From NCBI GenBank assembly GCA_029946105.1, contig JAQSDW010000196.1, positions 44,598 through 108,597 of the forward strand: a DNA stretch of 64,000 nucleotides, written 5' to 3'. The number at the start of each line of letters is the position of its first letter. Position 1 is the stretch's first letter. Below, one piece after another: positions 17,499 to 25,514 of this stretch. The notes beneath the pieces were generated by a model. The model ran no database searches and had not been told where the DNA came from. It saw only the letters and a program-made list of their open reading frames with translations. Both the position numbers and the translations under genes were made by a program. This DNA is from Reyranella sp. (GTDB lineage Bacteria > Pseudomonadota > Alphaproteobacteria > Reyranellales > Reyranellaceae).

Positions 17499-18626
17499 TC
17501 AGATCTCTCCAACAGTGGGCGTCGTCGAGGTGACGCCTGCTTCGGCCAGTTTCTTCAATTGTGCGTCGTCGTAGCCCAATAGCTCGCGCAGCACTTCGCT
17601 GGTGTGCTGGCCGAGATCGGGTCCGGGACGCTCGATGCTGATGCCCTTGCCGCCGAGACGATAGGGCAGGCCCTTGACTAGGCCGCCGCGTTCGTCACGC
17701 ACGAGGGTGACGCCCTGCAGCGCCATGTTGCCGAGAAGATCGTTGCCGTCGTTGCAGGGCGCGGCGGCAATGGCGCGCGCTAGGAGCGCTGCAACCGCGG
17801 CGGTGCTGTCGTGACCGATGCAGAAGGCTTCGAGCGTAGCATCGGGCCGGTCGAGGGTGACGGCGATCCAGCGTCCATCCTCGCAGAGATAGGCATCCTG
17901 CTGGGCCACACCTTCTTCGCGGTTTCCGCGCCGGTCGTTGGGTCGCGCCGGATCGGCCGAGGCCGCCAGGATTTCCTCGCCCAAGGTGAAGGACGCGACC
18001 TCGCGCTGCGAGAAATCGAGGAACGCGCCTTTGCCGGTGCGACGCGCCTCCATGACGGCCGTGATCACGATGCCGGTGGCGAACAGCGAGACAATCTGGT
18101 CGGGGTAGTTCACGTCCATGCCGGAGATGCGCGGCTCCTCGCCCTCGTAGCCGGTGAGGGAGGCGATGCCGGAGGTGGCATCGAGCGTGCTGCCGAACGA
18201 GACGTTCATGCGTTCCGGCCCGGTGTCGCCCTGGCTCGATATGGCCGCGAACACGAGGCGCGGGTTGGCGGCGCTCAGGTCCTTGTAGCCGAGGCCGGCA
18301 CGGTCGAGCACGCCACGGCGGAAGTTCTCGACAACGACGTCGCAATGGGCCGCGAGCTCGCGGATGACGCGCTGTCCCTCGGGCGCCTTGAGGTTGAGTG
18401 CCAGGCCGCGCTTGTTGCGGTTGGTGAAGCGGAACTGCGGCGAGCGGTTCCACCAGCCGTCGTTGTCATCGGGTTTGCCGACGATGCGGAAGGGATCGAG
18501 ATAGGCGCCCGATTCGATCTTGATCACGTCGGCGCCGAGATCGGCCAGCATGGCCGAGGTGTTGGCGCCGGCCGTCAGCAGGCCGAAGTCGAGGACGCGG
18601 ATACCGCTGAGGGGACGCGCGCTCAT
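17499..18626 (-). CDS. CaiB/BaiF-family CoA-transferase
   Basis: 375-residue class III CoA-transferase from ATG 18626 (MSARPLSGIRVLDFG). The N-terminal GIRVLDFG...LADLGADVIKIES block, the FTNRNKRGLALNLKAPEGQ segment and the VVENFRRGVLDRAGLGY motif are typical. The catalytic Asp is probably in the GMDVNYPDQ loop at about 167-175. Its start overlaps the stop of the upstream CoA-transferase by four bases (ATGA). Two adjacent CaiB-like subunits may form a heteromeric enzyme or act on different acids. Confidence 0.88.
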   Translation of the reverse strand: MSARPLSGIRVLDFGLLTAGANTSAMLADLGADVIKIESGAYLDPFRIVGKPDDNDGWWNRSPQFRFTNRNKRGLALNLKAPEGQRVIRELAAHCDVVVENFRRGVLDRAGLGYKDLSAANPRLVFAAISSQGDTGPERMNVSFGSTLDATSGIASLTGYEGEEPRISGMDVNYPDQIVSLFATGIVITAVMEARRTGKGAFLDFSQREVASFTLGEEILAASADPARPNDRRGNREEGVAQQDAYLCEDGRWIAVTLDRPDATLEAFCIGHDSTAAVAALLARAIAAAPCNDGNDLLGNMALQGVTLVRDERGGLVKGLPYRLGGKGISIERPGPDLGQHTSEVLRELLGYDDAQLKKLAEAGVTSTTPTVGEI

Positions 18627-19717
18627 GCGGCCAACTCCGGAGCTGGTTGCGGCGCGAACGACCGGCCGTTCCACTGCACGGGCAGTTGCGGCAGACGCAA
18701 GGTGCCCTCAGTCGAATGCGCCATGTCGGCCAGGAATCCGCGCGCGACATACTGTTCGGTCTGGAGCAGCTCGGCCGGCGAGAAGGTCGGACCGAAGGGC
18801 ACGCCTTTGGCCTGCGCCGTTGTCTGGATCTCGCTTCGCGTCTTGTTGGCGAACCACGGCGTGATGATCTCGTACAGTTCGGCGATGTTCTGGCGGCGGC
18901 CGGCACGGGTGCTGAACTTCGTATCGGCGAGCCGAGGATCGCCGATCAGGGCGCGCGTCGCCGGCCACTGCGTGACAGTGTAGACGACGGCCACGTGGCC
19001 GTCGCGGCAGGGCACGATCTGGAATTCCGAGTTCCTGCCTTCGCGGCCGGGGGAGACGCCGCCAGCGTCGGCGCCGGATACGGCTTTCCAGTTCACCCAT
19101 TGCATCACTTCGGCCAGCGACACGCGGACAGGCGGCGCGGGCTGGCCGGCATCACGGGCGGCGAGTGCCGCGGTGAGGCCGGTGAAGGCGGTGAGGCCCG
19201 CGGCGTAGGAGGCCTGATGGCCGCCCAACCGCAGCGGCTTGCGTTCGGGCTCGCCCACCATGTGCAGCAGTCCACCCAGCGCCAGGATGGTGAATTCGCT
19301 GATCGGCCGGTTGGCTGCATTCATCTCGGCCGGAAACGCCGCGATCTCGATCGGCGTCGCGCGCGCGGCGCGCAGCAGCGGCGCCGACGCGGCCGGTTCC
19401 TCGAACAGCACGGCGTCGGCCTTGTCGAGCAGGGCCTTCAGCGCGGCGCGGCCGGCGTCGCCGCCGAGATCGAGCACCAGCGAGCGCTTGGAGGTGTTGA
19501 GGAACTGGAAGAGCGCGCTTTCGCCCTGCGGCAGGAATGGCGGGGCGCGGCGGACCGGATCGCCGCCGGGCGGCTCGATCTTGAGCACCGACGCGCCGAG
19601 GTCGGCCGCGATCTTGGCCGCGAGCGAGGTCGCCAAACGCAGGCAGAGCGGCACATCAGTGTCGTTCACCTCGAGGATCGTAAAGCGTGCCAGCGGCAGG
19701 GCGGTATCGTCGTTCAT
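18623..19717 (-). CDS. CaiB/BaiF-family CoA-transferase
   Basis: 364-residue paralogue of the downstream CoA-transferase. It retains the LGASVLKIEPPGGDPVRR motif and the FLNTSKRSLVLDLGG segment of the family. However, the middle is diverged: no clear catalytic Asp loop corresponding to GMDxxY is visible where the sequence reads GADAGGVSPGREGRNSEFQ. It could therefore be a non-catalytic partner subunit of the gene at 17499-18626. It is divergent from the flavin oxidoreductase gene with 60 bases between them. Confidence 0.82.
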   Translation of the reverse strand: MNDDTALPLARFTILEVNDTDVPLCLRLATSLAAKIAADLGASVLKIEPPGGDPVRRAPPFLPQGESALFQFLNTSKRSLVLDLGGDAGRAALKALLDKADAVLFEEPAASAPLLRAARATPIEIAAFPAEMNAANRPISEFTILALGGLLHMVGEPERKPLRLGGHQASYAAGLTAFTGLTAALAARDAGQPAPPVRVSLAEVMQWVNWKAVSGADAGGVSPGREGRNSEFQIVPCRDGHVAVVYTVTQWPATRALIGDPRLADTKFSTRAGRRQNIAELYEIITPWFANKTRSEIQTTAQAKGVPFGPTFSPAELLQTEQYVARGFLADMAHSTEGTLRLPQLPVQWNGRSFAPQPAPELAA

Positions 19718-19777
19718 CTTCCATATCGTGGCGTGTGCTAGTGTGCCGGTCTACGGACGATTTTCGGCGGGGATTTC

Positions 19778-20992
19778 ATGGCACAGACGGGCAATCACAA
19801 GGGGCTCACCTTCGGCATCTTCCTGGCGCCGTTCCACCGTGTCGGCGAGAACCCGACGCTCGGCATGGCGCGCGACATGGAGCTGCTCGAGTGGATCGAC
19901 GAGCTGGGCTACGACGAGGCTTGGATCGGTGAGCACCATTCCGCTGGCTGGGAGACCATTGCCTCGCCGGAAATCTTCATCGCCGCCGCCATCGAACGCA
20001 CGCGCTACATCCGCCTCGGCTCGGGCGTGACCAGCCTGCCGTATCATCACCCGCTGATGGTCGCGAACCGCTTCGTCCAGCTCGACCATATGTCGCGCGG
20101 ACGAACGATGCTCGGCTGCGGCCCGGGCGCGCTGCCGTCCGACGCCTACATGATGGGCATCGAGCCTTCGACCCAGCGGCCGCGCATGGAGGAGTCGCTG
20201 GCCGCCATCATGGCGCTGCTGAAGTGCGAGGAGCCGGTCACGATGAAGACCGACTGGTTTGAGCTCAAGGAAGCGCGGCTGCATCTGGCGCCCTACAGCT
20301 ATCCGCATTTTCCCATCGCCTGCGCCAGCACCATCACGCCCTCGGGCATGATCGCTGCCGGCAAGCATGGCCTCGGCGTGCTGTCGATCGGCGCCGGCAT
20401 TCCGGGTGGACCGGAGATGCTGGGCAAGCAGTGGGGCATCTACGAGGAGACCGCGGCCAAGCACGGCCTCAAGGCCGATCGCTCGAAGTGGCGCGTCGTC
20501 GTGAACACGCATGTGGCCGAGGATGACGAGCAGGCGCTGCGCGAGGTCCATGCCGGCGAACGCCGCGAGACCGTGACCTATTTCGAGGACACGCTGGGCC
20601 GCCCGCCGGGCCGCGCCGACGATCCGCTGCGCGAGGGTGTGAAGATGGGAACAACGCTCGTCGGCAATCCGGACACCGTGGCCAAGGGCATCGAGCGGCT
20701 GCTGGGTTATTCCAACGGCGGCTTCGGCGGCGTGCTGTTCCGTGCCCACGAATGGGCGAGCCGCGAAAGCATCCTGCGCTCCTACGAGCTGTTTGCGCGC
20801 TACGTGATGCCGCGCTTCCAGGGTTCGCTCGATACCATCGTCAACTCGAACCAGTGGGCCAAGGATAACCGCAAGGGCATCTTCGGCCCCAACGTCGCCG
20901 CCGTGAAGAAGGCATTCACCGACGCCGGCCGTGAAGCGCCCGAGGAGTTCCGGGCCCGCACGCCCGGTGCGCGTGACGTTGCCGGCGACTAA
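19778..20992 (+). CDS. Luciferase-like (LLM) flavin-dependent oxidoreductase
   Basis: 404-residue flavin-dependent monooxygenase of the bacterial luciferase superfamily. The TIM-barrel start GLTFGIFLAPFHRVGEN, the EHH segment at about 48-50 (WIGEHHSAGWE), LGSGVTSLPYHHPLMVANRFVQLDHMSRGR and the GTTLVGNPDTVAKGIERLL motif are all family hallmarks. Such enzymes use reduced FMN and O2 to oxidise aldehydes, thio- or aromatic compounds. The substrate is unknown. It is divergent from the CoA-transferase/nitronate monooxygenase operon, so co-regulation is plausible. Confidence 0.88.
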   Translation: MAQTGNHKGLTFGIFLAPFHRVGENPTLGMARDMELLEWIDELGYDEAWIGEHHSAGWETIASPEIFIAAAIERTRYIRLGSGVTSLPYHHPLMVANRFVQLDHMSRGRTMLGCGPGALPSDAYMMGIEPSTQRPRMEESLAAIMALLKCEEPVTMKTDWFELKEARLHLAPYSYPHFPIACASTITPSGMIAAGKHGLGVLSIGAGIPGGPEMLGKQWGIYEETAAKHGLKADRSKWRVVVNTHVAEDDEQALREVHAGERRETVTYFEDTLGRPPGRADDPLREGVKMGTTLVGNPDTVAKGIERLLGYSNGGFGGVLFRAHEWASRESILRSYELFARYVMPRFQGSLDTIVNSNQWAKDNRKGIFGPNVAAVKKAFTDAGREAPEEFRARTPGARDVAGD

Positions 20993-21557
20993 GGACGACT
21001 GGCTGGCGCGTTGGCTGCCGCTTATCAGTGAGCGCGCGGCGGGTCTTCCCATTCTCGAACTGGGCTGCGGCGGCGGTCGCGACAGCAAGGTACTGGTCGC
21101 AGCCGGACACAGGCTCGTCGGCATCGATCTGTCGGCCAAGGCGATCGGCAATGCCCGGACGCGCGTACCGTCGGCTGAGTTCCATTGCCAGGACATCCAG
21201 TCGCCGTGGCCAGTGACGCGTGCCGGCGTGGTCGTCGCCAGCCTGTCGCTGCACTACTTCCCCTGGCCGGAGACGGAAGCGTTGGTGGCCCGCATCCATG
21301 AAGTGCTCAAGCCGTCGGGCGTGTTGCTGTGCCGGCTCAATTCGACCAACGACCATCACTTCGGTGCGAGCGGTCATCCGCCGATCGCGGAGAATTACTA
21401 TCTCGTCGACGGAGAGCCCAAGCGCTTCTTCGACCGCGCTGCCGTCGATCGTCTGTTCGCCAGGGGCTGGCGCGTCCTCCACAACGAAGAAGGGGTGATC
21501 GCGCGATACGATCACCCCAAATCGGTCTGGGAAACGATCCTCGAGAGGATCGACTAG
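20967..21557 (+). CDS. Class I SAM-dependent methyltransferase
   Basis: About 196 residues from a GTG at 20967, overlapping the end of the flavin oxidoreductase gene; GTG 20973 and an ATG at 20931 are alternatives. Motif I, ILELGCGGGRDS, is near residues 30-40 and is followed by VGIDLSAKAIGNAR. The VVASLSLHYFPWPETEALV stretch and RIHEVLKPSGVLLCRLNS fit motifs IV-V of the class I fold. The HYFPWPET segment resembles small-molecule methyltransferases of the Tam/UbiE-like type. The overlapping start indicates co-translation with the oxidoreductase. Confidence 0.82.
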   Translation: MRVTLPATKDDWLARWLPLISERAAGLPILELGCGGGRDSKVLVAAGHRLVGIDLSAKAIGNARTRVPSAEFHCQDIQSPWPVTRAGVVVASLSLHYFPWPETEALVARIHEVLKPSGVLLCRLNSTNDHHFGASGHPPIAENYYLVDGEPKRFFDRAAVDRLFARGWRVLHNEEGVIARYDHPKSVWETILERID

Positions 21558-22396
21558 AACTGCTTCTTCGTTCCCGGCTCGGCGTCGATCACCTGGATCG
21601 ACGTCTGGCCCAGCGCCGCCTTGTACTCGGCCGGCGTGCCGCGCAGGAACGGGTTGCTGGCGTAATGCATCGGCCACGCCATCTTGGGTTTGATCAGCTC
21701 CTTGGTGGCGTAGGCCGCGTCCTTCGGGCTCATCACATAGTGGCCGCCGATCGGGATCAGCAGCAGGTCGGGCTTGTAGTACTCGCCGATCATCTTCATG
21801 TCGCCGAACAGGCCGGTGTCACCCATATGGTAGATCTTGAAGCCGTTCTCGAGTTCGATGATGAATCCGACCGGCTCGCCGGCGGGATAGCTGGTGTCCT
21901 TGCCGGTCGCCGGATCCTTCAGGATCATCTCCGAGGAGTGCTCGGCATGGACCTGGGTGATCTTGACGCCGGGGAACGGCTCGATCGTGCCGCCCTTGTT
22001 CATGCGCGGCACCAGGTTGGCCGGCATCATGCCGAGCGTCGCCAGCCACTGGTTGAGGCCGGCCGGGGCCCAGATCGGCACGTTGTTCGTCTTCGCGATC
22101 TCCATGGCATCGCCCAGATGATCGCCATGGCCGTGCGTCACCAGGATCAGGTCGACCTTGCCGATCTTGCTGAGGTCCTTCAGTTCGGGCGGGATCTTGG
22201 TGGCGCCCATGATCCAGGGATCGATCATGATCACCTTGCCACCGGGCGTGGTGAGCTTGAAGGCGGCCTGGCTGTACCACAGCAGTTCGGCCTTGCCCTG
22301 CGCATTGGCGGCGCCCGCGAACGCCAGGCCCGCGAACGCCAGGCCCGCGAACGTCAGACAAGCCGCGGTGATGACGGAAAGAAGACGGAAGATCAT
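21554..22396 (-). CDS. Secreted metal-dependent hydrolase (UPF0173-like MBL fold)
   Basis: 280-residue exported metallo-beta-lactamase-fold hydrolase. The signal peptide contains a repeated segment: TFAGLAFAGLAFAGAANAQ, produced by a 15-base tandem repeat. The mature part has the THGHGDHLGDA zinc motif, VHAEHSSEM, and YHMGDTGLFGDMK, with DLLLIPIGGHYVMSPKDAAYA near the end. This is the pattern of UPF0173/L-ascorbate-6-phosphate lactonase-like proteins. The stop codon overlaps the methyltransferase stop by four bases (convergent). Physiological substrate unknown. Confidence 0.87.
   Translation of the reverse strand: MIFRLLSVITAACLTFAGLAFAGLAFAGAANAQGKAELLWYSQAAFKLTTPGGKVIMIDPWIMGATKIPPELKDLSKIGKVDLILVTHGHGDHLGDAMEIAKTNNVPIWAPAGLNQWLATLGMMPANLVPRMNKGGTIEPFPGVKITQVHAEHSSEMILKDPATGKDTSYPAGEPVGFIIELENGFKIYHMGDTGLFGDMKMIGEYYKPDLLLIPIGGHYVMSPKDAAYATKELIKPKMAWPMHYASNPFLRGTPAEYKAALGQTSIQVIDAEPGTKKQF
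22314..22357. repeat. 15-bp tandem repeat in a signal-peptide coding region
   Basis: The unit CCCGCGAACGCCAGG occurs at 22314-22328 and 22329-22343, with a third, slightly changed partial copy at 22344-22357. It encodes the repeated AFAGL in the signal peptide of the metal hydrolase, keeping frame and hydrophobicity. Confidence 0.75.
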
Positions 22397-22522
22397 GAGC
22401 TGTGCCCCCAGTTCGTTTCGCAGAGCCTAGCACCATTTTTCGCGGCGAAAGAGCGCACTTTCCTGTGAGCTCCCAATCGCCCAACATGTGCACCGCACAA
22501 TGACCAGGGGGATGGCCCACCA

Positions 22523-23695
22523 ATGAGCATCAAGGGCAAAGCCTATATTGCCGGCATCTACGAGCATCCGACACGGCTCGCCAAGGACATCTCGCTGGCG
22601 CAAATCCACGCCCAGTGCGCCAAGGGCGCGCTCGAGGATGCCGGCCTCACCAAGGACGACGTCGACGGCTATTTCTGCGCCGGCGACGCGCCCGGCCTCG
22701 GGCCGATGTCGATGGTCGAGTACATGGGCCTGAAGCCGCGCCACGTCGATTCGACCGACACCGGCGGCTCGTCCTACGTGCTCCATGTCGGCCACGCGGC
22801 CGAGGCGATCGCCGCCGGCAAGTGCAAGGTGGCGCTGATCACGCTGGCCGGACGGCCGCGCGCCGAGGGCATGGCAACCGGCACGGTGCCACGCTCGCGC
22901 GGCGGCACGCCGACGCCGGACGAACCGTTCGAGTTCCCCTACGGGCCGACGGTGGTGAACATGTACGCCATGTGCGCCATGCGCCACATGCATGAGTTCG
23001 GCACCACGTCCGAGCAACTTGCCTGGATCAAGGTCGCGGCCTCGCACCATGCCCAATACAATCCGCATGCGCTGCTGCGCGACGTGGTCACGGTCGAGGA
23101 GGTGGTGAATTCGCCGATGATCTCCGATCCGCTGCACCGGCTCGACTGCTGCGTCATCACCGACGGCGGCGGCGCGATCGTCGTGGTGGCCCCGGAGATC
23201 GCGGCCAAGCTCAAGCGGCCCAAGGTCAAGCTGATCGGCGCCGGCGAGTTCGTGAAGACCCAGATGGGCGGCAAGGTCGATCTCACCTATTCTGGCGCGC
23301 GCTTCAGCGGTGCGGCGGCCTTTGCCGAGGCCGGCGTGAAGCCCGCCGACATCAAGTACGCCTCGATCTACGACAGCTTCACCATCACGGTGCTGATGCA
23401 GCTCGAGGACCTCGGCTTCTGCGAGAAAGGAAAAGGTGGCGCGTTCGTATCAGACGGCAACCTGATCGCGGGCCAGGGAAAACTGCCGTTCAACACCGAC
23501 GGCGGCGGGCTCTGCAGCAATCATCCGGGCAATCGCGGCGGCCTCACCAAGGTGCTGGAGGCCGTCCGGCAGCTGCGCGGCGAGGCTCATCCCGCCGTGC
23601 AGGTGACGAACTGCAATCTCGCCGTCGCGCACGGCACCGGCGGCTCGCTCGGCCTGCGTCACGGCAGCGCCACCGTCATTCTGGAGAGGGAGTAG
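22523..23695 (+). CDS. Thiolase-like protein (SCP2/lipid-transfer type)
   Basis: 390-residue thiolase-fold protein of the non-Cys type. The region where classical thiolases have their nucleophilic Cys reads STDTGGSSYVLHVGHAAEAIAAG (about 77-99), with Ser residues instead. The later conserved elements are present: AHHAQYNPHALLRDVVTVEEVVNSPMISDPLHRLDCC, a GxN-like SNHPGNRGG, and the CNLAVAHGTGGSLGLRHGSATVIL block with its His. It is followed after three bases by a DUF35 Zn-ribbon gene. Similar thiolase-DUF35 pairs act as retro-aldolases in steroid side-chain removal (Ltp2-ChsH2), so a C-C lyase is a reasonable guess. Confidence 0.86.
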   Translation: MSIKGKAYIAGIYEHPTRLAKDISLAQIHAQCAKGALEDAGLTKDDVDGYFCAGDAPGLGPMSMVEYMGLKPRHVDSTDTGGSSYVLHVGHAAEAIAAGKCKVALITLAGRPRAEGMATGTVPRSRGGTPTPDEPFEFPYGPTVVNMYAMCAMRHMHEFGTTSEQLAWIKVAASHHAQYNPHALLRDVVTVEEVVNSPMISDPLHRLDCCVITDGGGAIVVVAPEIAAKLKRPKVKLIGAGEFVKTQMGGKVDLTYSGARFSGAAAFAEAGVKPADIKYASIYDSFTITVLMQLEDLGFCEKGKGGAFVSDGNLIAGQGKLPFNTDGGGLCSNHPGNRGGLTKVLEAVRQLRGEAHPAVQVTNCNLAVAHGTGGSLGLRHGSATVILERE

Positions 23696-23698
23696 ACC

Positions 23699-24094
23699 AT
23701 GGCCGAAGCCAAGGAACGCAAGTTGCCGGCGCCGGCCGTCAGCCAGGAGACCGAGGCCTATTGGGCGGCCGCCGCCGAGGGCAAGCTGCTGGTGCGCAAG
23801 TGCACGGGCTGCGGCCAGGCCCATCACTATCCGCGCACGATCTGTCCGTTCTGCTTCAGCGACAAGACCGAATGGATCGAGGCGTCGGGCAAGGGCACGC
23901 TCTATTCCTACAGCGTCATGCGCCGCGCCCCGGTGCCTTACGCCATGGCCTACGTCACGCTGGCCGAAGGCCCGCGCATGGTGACCAACATCGTCGACTG
24001 CGACTTCGACAGACTGAAGTGCGAGCAGCCGGTGAAGCTGGTCTTCAAGCCGACCGACGGCGGTCCGCCACTGCCGATGTTCACGCCGGCCTGA
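23699..24094 (+). CDS. Zn-ribbon OB-fold protein (DUF35)
   Basis: 131-residue protein with a rubredoxin-like Zn-ribbon, Cys at 35, 38, 49 and 52 (CTGCG and CPFC), followed by an OB fold (TLYSYSVMRRAP, AYVTLAEGPRMVTNIVDC). DUF35 partners bind acyl-CoA and complete thiolase-like or hydratase enzymes. The three-base gap from the thiolase-like gene and the shared direction support a two-subunit complex. The 3' end overlaps the convergent FAD hydroxylase gene by 14 bases. Confidence 0.9.
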   Translation: MAEAKERKLPAPAVSQETEAYWAAAAEGKLLVRKCTGCGQAHHYPRTICPFCFSDKTEWIEASGKGTLYSYSVMRRAPVPYAMAYVTLAEGPRMVTNIVDCDFDRLKCEQPVKLVFKPTDGGPPLPMFTPA

Positions 24095-25514
24095 TCGGCA
24101 ACGCCGCGAGACCCGCGTCGAGTTCGGCGCGGTCGCGGGCAATGGCGTAGACGTATCGATCGGGCCGCAGGATCGCGGCCCGACTCCCGTGCTGTGCCAG
24201 CCAGTCGAGACCGACGCCGGGCAGCAGCACCGCTTCGCTCCGCACGCTTTCCAGAAGAGCCGCTTCGCCGACAACGGCAAAGTGCTGCCCGATCGCCTCG
24301 TCCATCAGGCGTCCGTCGGCGAGGCGCGGCTGCGGGAAGAGCGCCCCCACCGGCGGCTCCACGCCGAGGCCGCATCCGGGTCCGAGCTGCGGCTGGGGAA
24401 AGTCGAAGATCGTGCTGCCTTCAGCGAAGCGCGCATTGCGCGCGGCAATCTCCGCCGGATCGGTCGCCTGGATGACGCTGCCCAGCCGCACCGCCAGTTC
24501 GATGAAAGCGCGTGCATGGGGCAGGCGCTCGCTCTCGTAGGTATCGAGCAGGGAATCTGGTGCGTCGTCCTTCACGACGGCGGCAAGCTTCCAGGCGAGG
24601 TTGGCGGCGTCGCGCATGCCGGTGCACATGCCTTGCCCCAGGAAGGGCGGCGTCTGGTGACAGGCATCGCCGGCGAGCAGCAGCCGGCCCTTGCGCCAGC
24701 CTTCCTGCACGAGCGAGTGGAAGGTGTAGACTGCCGAGCGCTCGATCCTGGCATCCCCCGGTCCGAGCCAGCGGGCGATCATCGGCCAGAAGACGTCCGG
24801 CTCGATCAGGCGGGCGGGATCGTCACCCGGCATCAGCATGATTTCCCAGCGCCGGCGGTCTCCGTTCACGTTCACCAACGTCATCGGCCGGGCCGGATCG
24901 CAGAATTGCAGAGAATAAGGGGGTAGCGCCCGGGTGCGCGAACTCTCCGGATCGGTCAGGACATCCACCACCAGCCAGAGTTGATGCAGGCCGAGGTCGA
25001 CCTGCCGGCTGCCGATGGCGGCACGTACGAGCGAGCGGGCACCGTCGCAGCCGACGACGAAACGCGCCGAGAGTTCGTCGACGGAGGTGAGGTCCCGGCC
25101 AAGATGAACGCGCACGTGGTCGAAGCGTCCGAGGCCTTCGCGCAGGATCGTTTCGAGGACGGGCTGATGGAAGTACCAGCTTCCCGACCAGCCGTTGGGT
25201 CCCGGCTGGTCGCTGCCGCGGCGGATCATCAGGGTACGGCCGGATGGTTCCTCGTAACGCGCGCCGTGCGGCGAAGGCCGCGTCGCGGCGGCAATGCGGT
25301 CGGCGAGGCCTGCCGACTGGAAGATGCGCATGACCTCGCCGTCGAAATGCACGGCACGCGGCAAGGCATAGACCTCGCGCTCCCGGTCGTAGATGTCGAC
25401 CGAGAGCCCGGCCTGGCCCAGCAGGTTGGCCAGCAGGGCGCCGACCGGCCCGCAGCCGACAATCGCGACGTCTGTTGGGGCTACATCGGCGCTCAGGAGT
25501 TGAGTGCCTCCCAC
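24081..25514 (-). CDS. FAD-dependent aromatic hydroxylase (MhpA-like)
   Basis: 477-residue class A flavoprotein monooxygenase. The N-terminal Rossmann motif IVGCGPVGALLANLLGQAGL is at about 18-37, the DG motif GCDGARSLVRAAIG near 155-168, and the GD motif LLAGDACHQTPPFLGQGMCTGMRDAANLAWKL near 280-310. The first part resembles 3-(3-hydroxyphenyl)propionate hydroxylase MhpA and related enzymes. The start overlaps the end of the molybdopterin subunit gene by 22 bases on the same strand, so they are co-transcribed. The substrate is most likely an aromatic or heteroaromatic compound. Confidence 0.87.
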   Translation of the reverse strand: MGGTQLLSADVAPTDVAIVGCGPVGALLANLLGQAGLSVDIYDREREVYALPRAVHFDGEVMRIFQSAGLADRIAAATRPSPHGARYEEPSGRTLMIRRGSDQPGPNGWSGSWYFHQPVLETILREGLGRFDHVRVHLGRDLTSVDELSARFVVGCDGARSLVRAAIGSRQVDLGLHQLWLVVDVLTDPESSRTRALPPYSLQFCDPARPMTLVNVNGDRRRWEIMLMPGDDPARLIEPDVFWPMIARWLGPGDARIERSAVYTFHSLVQEGWRKGRLLLAGDACHQTPPFLGQGMCTGMRDAANLAWKLAAVVKDDAPDSLLDTYESERLPHARAFIELAVRLGSVIQATDPAEIAARNARFAEGSTIFDFPQPQLGPGCGLGVEPPVGALFPQPRLADGRLMDEAIGQHFAVVGEAALLESVRSEAVLLPGVGLDWLAQHGSRAAILRPDRYVYAIARDRAELDAGLAALPIRPA

